Shown piece by piece: positions 23,023 to 33,448 of a stretch of DNA of 64,000 bases. The position numbers and the translations under genes are program-made. The stretch's first letter is position 1, and every line of letters begins with the position of its first letter. This stretch comes from Prinsepia uniflora (lineage: Eukaryota; Streptophyta; Magnoliopsida; Rosales; Rosaceae), in contig CM064871.1 in the NCBI GenBank assembly GCA_032719365.1, positions 34,569,566 through 34,633,565 on the forward strand, read 5' to 3'. The notes beneath the pieces were generated by a model. The model did not search any database and had not been told where the DNA came from. It saw only the letters and a list, made by a program, of their open reading frames with translations.

Positions 23023-24366
23023 ACCTTTACGTAAATCAAGTCGATATTAATCTGTAGACACGCAGCACGTCGAAATCGGATGCTCGACCAAAAAGTTACG
23101 GTTTATGAAAGTTTCGAGGAACTATTGCACGAATTACGAGACGAATACCTTTTGGCATTAAGTGGGCCCAGATATTTGAGGGCAGGCCCAATGGATGAAT
23201 GACACTTGTCATCCATCCATTGCCCACCCAATTTGATACATGCATATCAATCCATTCCTTTTCCTTCGACCTTTCACCCGATCTCACCCAAACCAATTCC
23301 AAAATCCCTTTCAATCATCTGCTTCTCGACTGAGTATGAGAAACAGAGTGAGGTTGCAGACTGAGGGGTGACAGGATCGGCTGGACCGCCGTGAACGGCG
23401 GAGGAATCATAAACCCGTGCAGGTAAGGTTGTATTTTGAAATTTGGATTATGGGTTTGAGTGATTATGGGATGTGTTCGTTGATGGGGTGATGTTTCTAG
23501 TGACCCTGCGAGTTTGTGGAGGTTGAAAACGAGGGCTGAGGACGAGGGGAACGCCCTGGACGGCCGCCGGGAAACAAGGCCGTGAGGTCTCAATTAAATA
23601 GGTAACCCCTCGCCTGTTTTTCTTGTTTTTGAGGACTAAGGTTGATGGGGAATGGGTAGACGAAGGTGTAGGGATGAAATTGCAAGAAAATGGGGTTGAA
23701 TTGGTGGTCAGAATAGGAAAACCGGGACTGCCGGTTCGGTTAGACTAGGACGGTTCGAACCGGTTTAGACCGGCCTGTCACGAGGTCAAGGATGATGAAC
23801 AGTGGCGCATGTGCTTCATGCGTATCCCCTTAGGTAGTGCGTGAGGCGCGCGGGGGAGATTCTGGGGAAGTTTCCAATATGTAATTTTATCTATTCGATG
23901 TAACGAACTTTTTGGGACTGGTTTCGAGTCGATCGGACATCGCTTTGATATAGTTCTGGATGTCCGAAGGTTTAGAATAGAGTTTAAAAATAGTTAAAAT
24001 TTTAGAAAATTATGGGGCTTTTATGAGGGGTTAATTCAGTAGTTAGTAACCCTCTATTACGATTTGGACAGGTTCGGGAGCCCTGGAGATGGTGATTGGC
24101 CCGAGAGAGGCGTTTGGCACGCGTATCGAAGCGTAGTTTTAGACTGTCAGTGAGTGGACCTTTCTTTCTAAATTGATGCATGCATAAATGTTTTTTTATG
24201 TGTTTTAATACATGTTTTGGAATGCCATGAGAGCATTTGTTTGTGGTAGCTTAGTATTTACATATTTGCACGCTTTTCGAGATTTCTGGCTTTATGTCGT
24301 TCTTATACGTGCTATGCTTTCTATATTGGTTTGATGAAACAATTTCGGATTTGAAAACATGAAATC

Positions 24367-25155
24367 GGGCATGAGACCCATTTGGTTGGAAACCCTCGGA
24401 CTTGATGTCCATTAGAGTTAATGAAAAATCGGGCTGAAGGCCCATTTGAGCTATACGATCGGGCCGGGGGCCCAGTTGGATTACAAATCGAGCATGAGGC
24501 CCAGTTATGGTTTATAAACATGATTTCGGGTCAGGGACCCATACTTGGATTTGTGATGGTTTTATCGAAAACCCGGGTGTGGCCCTTTGAATTATTTTGA
24601 GATGATTTGTAAAATGGTTTTCCATATACCATCCTTATGAACGGATGCCCTCCAGACATCTCGTAGTATCCTGGAGTGGCGGGTTGTCTCCTCCAGACAT
24701 CTCGTAGTATCCTGGAGTAGTCATGGGGTAATTTCTTGTGAGGGGTCATTGCACAGAGCGACTGGTCTGTATAGTGACTCAAGAGTAGGGATTGCTAGAG
24801 GTTAAAACCTCCCTCCTAGGGAGGGTCATTGATCTGAGGGTCATTGACCTGGGTGGACCCAAGGGAGACTTGGGATTTGAGACCCCGGGTAGCACGCGTA
24901 GCTTGGAACCGTGACAGGATTGATTGTGTCATCTCAGATGTCAGGCATCAGGGATGCCGAGGATTGGTTTTGGGGCTGAGACCCATTGGTATCGGTTTTG
25001 GGCTGAGACCCACATGTACTGGATTTGGGCTGAGACCCACATGATTTTTTTTTGGGATGAGTCCCTACTGATTTGGTTTTGGGCTGAGTTCCACTGGTAT
25101 GGTTTTTGGGCAGTGGCCCGTATGATTGGTTTGACTTACGGTTTTGGGCTAAGGC
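24367..25155 (+). repeat. Series of short covarying hairpins in LTR
   Basis: Examples with paired arms: GGAC/GTCC (24398-24410), GGGC/GCCC (24431-24443), GGGCC/GGCCC (24461-24473), GGGA/TCCC (25054-25065) and GGGC/GCCC (25108-25119). Loops are 3-5 bases. A CTCCAG...CTGGAG unit is tandemly repeated at about 24650-24716. The series lies upstream of the conserved TTCAGG end block. Confidence 0.7.
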
Positions 25156-25481
25156 CCTAATGGTTTCATTTTGATAACTGGTTTTTGAATGCATATATGC
25201 TTTTTAGTGAAGGGCATAAATATCTTCTTTTCACGAAATGTTTTTATTAAAATATTATTTTGTTTACTCACTACTTTTCGTGGTTTTAATGCCCTTCAGG
25301 TTGATTGCGGATGCGGGCTATAGCGGAGACCGAGACATCACACTCCTCCTCTGGATCCTGGCGTACTTTGGAAGCCCGGTGGGGCTAAAGTTGGAATTTT
25401 TCCCTTGTCTGACACTCGTGTCAGGCGGGATCAGGCTCGTCTTGCGTTAATCCCGGGGTATTTGGGACGGGTCCTGACAAG

Positions 25482-25493
25482 TGGTATCAGAGT
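25482..25493 (+). other. Primer binding site, slightly decayed
   Basis: TGGTATCAGAGT lies 2 bases after the LTR end. It is complementary to the 3' end of initiator tRNA-Met except at the last base. Confidence 0.8.
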
Positions 25494-25543
25494 GAGGTTT
25501 GTGCGCTCTGAGCAAGGCTTGCACGTGGTACTCTAATACCAAG

Positions 25544-25555
25544 TGGTATCAGAGC
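25544..25555 (+). other. Second primer-binding-site-like sequence
   Basis: A perfect TGGTATCAGAGC lies 62 bases after the first site and is also preceded by AAG. It may be a duplication of the primer site region. Confidence 0.65.
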
Positions 25556-28500
25556 ACGGTTAGTTCTTATGGTATGCGCAGGTCGAGGATGTGATGTCTC
25601 TACTGTGATAACAGCTCGTCATCAACCTGATAGTGAAGGTAAGAGTCTGAGGATTCGGTGGAATTGAACCCTAGTTAGGTTGTGTTTGGCACGAGGTGCA
25701 AGGGTTTAGGGTTCGATTGGCACGGGATGCCTCGTGGTGGTGATGTTGGATCCCGATTAGGATCAATTTTTCGTGTGAATCTAACGACTTGGAGCGGTAG
25801 TTTTACTGGGGAATAGGATCTAGTGGACCCAGTAGACACCGTATGACGACCTGAGAGTCGGGACCGTTGAGTGGTCTTGACGGTTATGGATTGTGACAAG
25901 TGGTATCTATGGAGGTCATGGATGACTTGAGTGAGACTGTTGGGAATATGAGCGTTGGAAGCCGTAGAGTTACGAGAGGATAAGGTCCTCAGATCATGGT
26001 TACTAGCAAGTATAGTACTAGTGTTGGAATAGGATGACTCTTCGGAGTCGAGAGCGATGGATCTGTCAAGATGGTTGGGCTGCAGCGGGCAGCTGGGTTT
26101 ATGATAACCCTTGTTGGTAATTGATTGGACAAGTTACCGGGAGAGTGGTACTTGTCGACCGGATCCTGCGGTGGACTGATCGGTGGATGTTTCGTATTGA
26201 GTGGTTGGTACCGGCGGTGAGTTGACCGCATGGATTTGGAGTCTCGATAGCAGACGTGCCGAGATTGATCTGCACAAGGTTGTGGTAGACGCTACTATCG
26301 ATGAATGTAGTTGAGTCTTATTGAGTTGGATAGGCTCAGGTTACCGTGATGATTGTGACAATGGGATTCGTCAGTTGTGACGATGATACGGGGGTGAGTG
26401 AGTAACGTACGGTACGAGCATATATTTTGGATTCAACTCAGTTACGACCGAGTGCGATTACAGAAAGAGATGAACTTGGGGCTTTGGCTAGTGTGCCACA
26501 CTACCTCTGGAGGTGACAGTGATGAGTGGGAAGTACTTGGATGAGTGAGAGGTGCCCTAGATATCCTTGGATGGATCACACGAGTGGGAGTGTTGGAGTT
26601 GATCCCATAGAGTTGGGACGTGCGAACCAATATGCCGACGGGATAGTAAAGGATTCCGAGTGGCTCAGTACGAGGCACGGGGAGTACTTGGTTTGGTGAC
26701 CAGTTCCCCGATGATACGAGACTTGAGGCACGAGTGTATGCCCAAGATTGGTAAAGTTAAAGGTTGAAATGCCTAAGTAGTGATTGGATGGAAATGTATA
26801 AATGGATGACGTAATGTGTCGGTCAGATATGGTGGTATGCAGAGATTTGACTGCATATCACAGCAGGAGTCTGTTGTGACTCTTTAGTCGAGCGGTACAT
26901 CGAATTAGGATGAATTGACATCCTTTTGGATGTGCATAAATGGTATTCACGAACACGAGGATGATGTCCGAGTGAGTTGAGGACTTGGAAGCATACTGAG
27001 ATGTTTCCAACATGATTGGAAATTCGAAATCAAGAGAAGTTGTGATTGAGATAATGAGATGCGTACTTGATTCCACCTTGGTGACGGACATTCTGGAGGT
27101 CACTAAGTGTGACTCTTTAGCAGATAGTGCTTGGTGCCGGAGGATGACATAGGATGAACATTGATGTCATCATCTTGGATTCTCCTTGATTCTTCCCTAG
27201 GTGGGACGAAAAGGAGTGATATGACAGCTAAAGGGTTCAAAGAGGGTGTAAGAACCGAACACCTAGGCTGTGAGCCAATTTGATTGAATTGACGAATAGA
27301 CGGTACTTGGCGTTACTGGATGTGACGAGTGAGTGTTCGAGGTAGTGGATTCATGGTAGATCAAGATGAGTTAGATCGAGTCGTGTGGTGACGATCAGGA
27401 TGATCGAGATGACTGAGTTGATTGTGGCGACTGTGAGTCGAGTAGACCGAGGTCCCGTTGTTATTGAGGAGAATCTTATTGCTGATTATGCTAAGCTAGG
27501 AGCATAGGAAAATCGTATTGTGGGACGAAATGATTATCCAACCTCTGTCTTGGATATGTGAGGGGAGTATTTGATCTATGTTGGATATGTGCATGTACAT
27601 TGCTCTGTCTTGAGTATACGTTGGATTGGTGAAATGAGTGTATGATCTGCCTTAGATGGAGGATAGAGATTGTGATGGATTAATGTTTGCCTTGTGAAGA
27701 ACGGTTGAGGTTTGAGCCATGATTGGAGCACCGACAGTAGTGTGTGGTTGGAAGTTACGAGAGTGCAACACTTGAGCAGGTCGAGTAATGCTTTGTTGAT
27801 TGATGTGATAGGGGTGCACCGGTATGTTGTGCACGTTGGACGATGGAACTGACCACGGTCAATCGGTATGTCGGGTTGAAAGTTCCCTGATAGTATGAAT
27901 GTGTTGTAGGTTGGATAGAGTCCTAGTTGGACATGAGATGGTGATCGGACGAGGTCCGATGTTGATTGTACAATGTGTACCGGGATCGGATCCGATGTGG
28001 ACAGTTCGATGGGTACCATGATCAGATGTGTTTCGACATGATGATGAGTTCATTGGATGTTGACTACTGTGTGCTCGAACAGAGTGAATTGGTAGGGTTC
28101 AGTGATTGATATGAGCGGGGGCTCGAGTTATGGATGACTAAGGGAACCCTACAGTACAGACGTGTTATCTCTACTGAGACATGTAACGACCCGTCCTGGA
28201 AATTAGGGTTAAGATGGTGATTAGTGAAGGATTAGTGAGCTTAAGTAGTGTTTAGTTGGGTACTTTTGGACTTTAGCGTAGAATGACGATTTTGCCCCTA
28301 GTTTGGGCAAAATGTTGACTTTGAGATCGGGCGGACAATTGGACATTGACCGATGACCGTGACGTAGTTTGGGACGTCACGAGTCCGTAGACAGGTGGCA
28401 CGCCCGATTACGACATCCGAGGAGGAAGTTATGATGTTCGGAAGGTTGAGGGCATTACCGTAAATTGGCTAAAATAGGGGGAAAAGTTGACCTTTTGTAC

Positions 28501-30257
28501 GATCGGGTTTTGGAACGTTGACCTAGGATCGTTAGGTAGATCTCGTCGTCCTGAATTCAATGACAGGCGGCACGTGTTCATCGGCGTTAGGGTGTGTAAA
28601 TTACGGGTCTAAAACGGTAAGGGCAAAATTGTAATTTTGGAGTCAACGAGGGGTATTTGGTCTTTTGCACATTGGGAATTGTGCGACAGGATTGGGACAA
28701 GTGTACTGATGAGATTGAGATATTTGTGAGAGGGTTGAGGGGATTGTGACACGTGGGAGGAACCTAGAGGTTTCTAGGTGGTTACAATGGACACGGGTAC
28801 ATGTTGAACGATTTTAAACCGTGCAATTTGGCTTTGAAGCACGAAAAACAGAGAGGTGAGGCGGTGAGGATTTTGATTGATTCAGTGAGTGTGTGAGGTT
28901 TTTGTGAGTGGTGAGAGTGACAGAGAGAAGAAGGGAGCTGGTGATTGGGGTTAGAGTGAAATTTGGGCAAGTATTGTTGTGGGTGAGAGGTTCGATTTCT
29001 CTGGGAAACAGAGAGGTGTCGAGGTAGCTGGTGGTGGTTTTGCGGTGTTTTGATTCAAGCAAGGCGAAGAAGGAGGCTAGGGTGACTCTGTGAACGCCGC
29101 AGGACACGGTGGTAAGCACGGTGGCTGTCGCTTAGCAGGTAAGCCCTTTGATTTTCTCTAAGTGCTCTGTTTTCCCGTTTTACTTAATCCAAAAGTCGTG
29201 GGTTTTGAGTACGAGTCGAGGCTTTTGGTGGGTGCTATGAGACTCAGGAGGTCCCTAGGAGTCGAATAAGCTTGATGCCGTGACGGGGGAGTGTCTGATC
29301 AGTTGGGAACCGAAACAGGGGTTTCGGGTAAATTTCTTCGAACTTGAAGTCGATGAGCTAGGGGCTTCGATGTTGAGTTTTCAGGTGGGGAATAGATTAA
29401 GGAGGATTGGACGAAGCTTTTGGGATTGGAATGGTTGAAAATGATAGAGGAATGACAGAGAACCGGGTGCGCCGGTTCAGACCGGTTCATCCAAGGAAGA
29501 TGATGATGAACAGTGTCTAGGTGCAGGCACGTGAGGCCTACGCATTGTCAGGTTCGGGAAAGTTATGGGATTTTAGTAGGATTTTTGTGAAGTAGTTAGT
29601 AACCTTGTTATGGACTTTGGACAGGTTCGGGAAGCCGAGAGTGGCGGGATGGCCGGGAATGGCGTAAGTGTGCGCATATCGAGGCGACGTCGGAATGGTC
29701 TGTGAGTGGACTTTGCTTTCTAACTCTTGATGCATGCATATATGTTTTTATACGTTTTCATATGTGATTCTATGATTTGATTATGGCTTGTGATGGTTTA
29801 TGGTTTTTACACGTTTTTCGAGGAAATGACAGTTTTCACGTTTTACGAGATTTTGATAACTATCGTGATTTGAACTTGGTTTAATAAAGTGATTTCGGGA
29901 TGTGAAATACGGTTGGATTTCAAGGAAAGTAAAAGGATTTTGGAAAGTCTTTTCGGGCTTAAGGCCCAGTTCAAAGTAGTTTCGGAAAGGTGATTTCGGG
30001 GTTTTGGAATCGGAATTCCGGGTGACGATTCGGGATTCGATTCGGGACTTGAAGTGGAATTTCAAGTTTGGGTTTGAAATGATTATTCCGGATGCTAGCT
30101 TAAGGAATAATGGTTGCGGACTCGGATCTAGAAAGGAAATGGGTATGAGTTCTGGATTTGGATTCGGAATGACGGTTCTGGACGCCAGAATGGCATCAGG
30201 CCAGTGGTTTCGAATTCGAGTTTGGATCTGGATGGAAAATGGTTTTCAACAGTTTTG

Positions 30258-33090
30258 TGACACGACCCATCCCAATTCCCCCGGGATTACCACGGGATGT
30301 GACGTGCTCCCGTCTGACACGAAGTGTCAGACAAGGGATAACCCAACACCTCTGCCCCTACGGGCATCCAGAGTGCGCCAGGATCGATGGAGGAGGCATG
30401 CAATGTCCCGATCCCCTGCTGCAGTCGCATCCGCGCTCAACCTGAAGGGCATTAAAAACCAAAAGCTGTGTGTGGACGAAAATAAACAAGTTTGTAAAAT
30501 ACATTTTATAAGACATTTATGCCCCTCTATAAAAACATATGCATGCATCAAAAACCAATAATCAAATATTTATTTGAAATAACGCTTAGGGCCTTAGCCC
30601 GGAAACCACAAACATAGTTTCAATCCAAAAATCAATCCAAAAGTTATTTCATAAATCCAGTGGCACATGTTTATTATTTTACCATCTCCGGCATCCCAGA
30701 TGCCTAGCGTCCCAGACGCTTGACGTCCCAGACGTCATATCTCACGGTATTAAGCGACGTGTGCTGCCCGGGGTCTCACCAGGTCCATATCTCTGACATC
30801 CCAGATGTCTGACGTCCCATACGTCTAATCATAGCAATCCTGCTCCTGAGTCACTATACGGTCCGGCCGCTCCGTACAATGACCCCTCGCAGGCAATGCA
30901 CCGTGACTTCCCCAGTGTCCCAGACACCTGGAGGAGACCAATATATATCCTCGTATCGAGATGGTTTTATGGAACACATTTTATTATTCATTTCCAAAAT
31001 ATCACAAGGGCCTTGCCCCGAATTTCCATAAAACCGTCATAAGTCCAATTAGTTGATTATTAAATCCGAAATCATTTATTCAATTCCATTTTAGGGTCCC
31101 TGACTCGAAATCACATATATAAATTAACTGGGCTCCTGGCCCGATTCCTTAAATCAACTGGGCCCCTGGCCCGAATTTACTTTATCAAATCCGTAACTGT
31201 TTCATAAAATCATATCCGAACCACAATTATTGAAATCAGTGCAAATCCAGAAAATCTTGATTTACGCGCAAACCCGTAAATTGCCTCGAAATGCGTGAAA
31301 TCACATAAATTCACCGATATCCAAATCAAAGCACATAAAAACAATTATAACAATCATGAAACAGTTATGCATGCATAGAATTTATCAAAACCAATGTCCA
31401 CTCACAGACCATTTAACCGAGTGCCTCGATACGCGTGCCACCGGCCTTCCTGGGCCTCGTCACTAACACCGGGACTCCCGAACCTGTTCATATCACATTA
31501 GAAGGTTACTAACCTCCCCAATAACATCCTATTCAAGTCCCGTAATTTTCCCGAATTTTTAAGTATTTTTAAACCCGACTTAAAACCTTCGGACATCCCG
31601 AAAAGTATCCGAACGGGATTCGACTGACACGAAACTAACGCTAAAATGTTCGTTATAACGTATAGGATAAAATTCGTGTTGACCGTACCTCGGAATTTGT
31701 GCCCACGCGCCGTCACGCGCCGCCGTGAGTGGCTGCGCGTGAATCCCACGTGCCAGCTACAGTGACTGCTACAGTCATCGTCCTCGCCCGTTTCTCTGTA
31801 ATTCGGGTATGTTACCCGCGATTCCAACCCGATTAGATAGCCATCAATTCGACCTCGATTCCTTCCGTTTTTTATTCTAAAACATTCTTCAACTATCTAA
31901 TCAAAGTTCCATGTCCTTGATTCACCAAGAAAGTCCCAAAATTAGACCCACGACCCGTGATCACCCAAACGGGTCGATCACCCAAACTCTGTGTTTTCTC
32001 AATCAAACTCAAATTAACCTCACAGTAAGGATTCTAGGCCTAGAAGGAACTGAAATACGTGATCAATTGGACACGACATTACCTGGAAGTGATCGTCCAC
32101 AGTCCCTGCATAACTCTGAAACAGGAACCTCAGTTCCAGTCCAACCCGCGTTAGTCTTCCTTCGAAGTTGATGGAGTTCGGTTCCAATTCCTCCCAGAAG
32201 TCTCAAGCCGTGCCTGGTTTGGTCCAATTCACCTCAGCCATTAAACTGAGTATTTTCCCTCCAAACTCGATTTCCTCTCAACAGCGCTCTGCCCTCACTT
32301 CGAACTCGACCCAGAATGATTCTAACACTCATCAGCCACCTAACTAACCGTTCAAAATGGACGACAACCCGTGGGAGACACCGTCAGCCCCCACTGGGAA
32401 AAGCTTCCCGTAAACAGCCCAAAACCATATTTTATCCCATCCGTGCTCTGTCCATGTTTCCCACATACTGACCACACAGTCCATTAACAATTAATTAACA
32501 CCTTAAGCCATACCCCACTCCAATTTCACGCTTAAACAATGCCCCCGTGCACTGGTCGTGCTTCCCCATTCACGGTGCTACAGTGACCGTGCAAGCAGCC
32601 CCTGTGAAATTACAATTCTGCCCCCGTGCAGAAAATTACCAAAATGCCCCTCACGCATCCATGCCCGTAACTCAGTCATACGGACACCGATTGATGCGTG
32701 CCGCCTCTCTACGAACTCAAGGCATCGAGACCTTCCCAACGGTCCTTGGCCCTCGGCCATCGGACCACCCGATTAAAAAGTCAACATTTTCCCTTATTTC
32801 GCCAAAATTACGGAAATGCCCTTGGACTTCCGAAAGTCATAACTTTCACCACGAACGTCGGAATCGAACGTTCCGCCTGTCTATGAACTCGTGACGTCCC
32901 AAACTACGTCACGGGCATTGGTCAAAGTCCATTTGACCGTCCGAATAAAAAGTCAACGTTTTGCCCACGACTAGGGGCAAAACGGTCATTTTGCACCGTT
33001 CGTCCGAGTTCGCCCAACTGATCACTGATTAACCCTGCTAATCATGATTAGTTCGTAATCTAATCCCGAATTCCGGGACGGGTCGTTACA
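30258..33090 (-). mobile_element. Solo LTR, minus orientation (TSD TTTTG)
   Basis: The left end TGACACGACCC and right end GGGTCGTTACA are flanked by TTTTG at 30253-30257 and 33091-33095. The host LTR reads on without loss. It has a clear array of micro-hairpins at 30690-30825 and a decayed GC hairpin near 31730. Confidence 0.93.
30690..30825. repeat. Covarying micro-hairpin array (6-bp stem, CCA loop)
   Basis: Three units at a 16-base period: GGCATC-CCA-GATGCC (30690), AGCGTC-CCA-GACGCT (30706) and GACGTC-CCA-GACGTC (30722). Two more follow: GACATC-CCA-GATGTC (30795) and GACGTC-CCA-TACGTC (30811, one mismatch). Arms vary at several positions and the partner base changes with them. Confidence 0.9.
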
Positions 33091-33121
33091 TTTTGGATTG
33101 GATTTTCTGGATCTGGTTATT

Positions 33122-33315
33122 GGGTTTAAAGACCCGGATATTATGATTAATGGGGGACGGGCCCAGATTGGGTTTAAAGACCCAGATTGAGTTTAAAGAC
33201 TCGGGAGTTTAAAGACTCGGATATATTGATTTTCCCGCGTAGGCCTATTGAGTTTAAAGACTCGGGAGTTTAAAGACTCGAATTATTGAGGCCTGGATAT
33301 TGAGTTTAAAGACTC
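33122..33315. repeat. Array of seven GAGTTTAAAGACTC/GGGTTTAAAGACCC palindromes
   Basis: Units start at 33122 and 33170 (both G-C form) and at 33189, 33205, 33250, 33266 and 33302 (A-T form). All seven are perfect in their arms. Confidence 0.9.
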
Positions 33316-33448
33316 GGATAGATCCAGCAGGTTCGATGGATGAGAGTGTGGTTTCAAATGTGTTTTGGAGTTCACTGAGAATTGATGAAATGGTTTTTGA
33401 TGGTTTTGGCCGGAGGCCCGGGATTTGAGAAAAAGAAAAATGTGTTTG

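Larger units (their letters stand above)
21298..25479 (+). mobile_element. 5' LTR of the outer element, interrupted
   Basis: Starts TGTGACGACCCG and ends GGTCCTGACA just before the primer binding site. Without the nested solo LTR (21420-22907) it is about 2.7 kb. It matches 56088-58569 along most of its length with many scattered differences, so this pair is clearly older than the chromovirus LTR pair. The 3' partner lacks the minisatellite region. Confidence 0.85.
25480..28181 (+). mobile_element. Non-coding internal 5' region of the outer element
   Basis: Follows the 5' LTR and carries the primer binding site. It is about 2.7 kb of G/T-rich sequence full of GAGTGA and TGATTG-type words. 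No gag or pol similarity is seen in any frame, so this is a large retrotransposon derivative rather than a coding element. It ends where another LTR begins at 28182. Confidence 0.65.
28182..33448 (+). mobile_element. Plus LTR without its 3' end, split by a solo LTR
   Basis: Starts TGTAACGACCCGTCCTGG with no polypurine tract before it, so it is a 5' or solo LTR inserted in the outer element. It runs to 30257, is interrupted by the minus solo LTR, resumes at 33096 and is cut at 33448 by the chromovirus. The remaining 3' end is not found after the chromovirus. It holds the palindrome array at 33122-33315. Confidence 0.75.
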
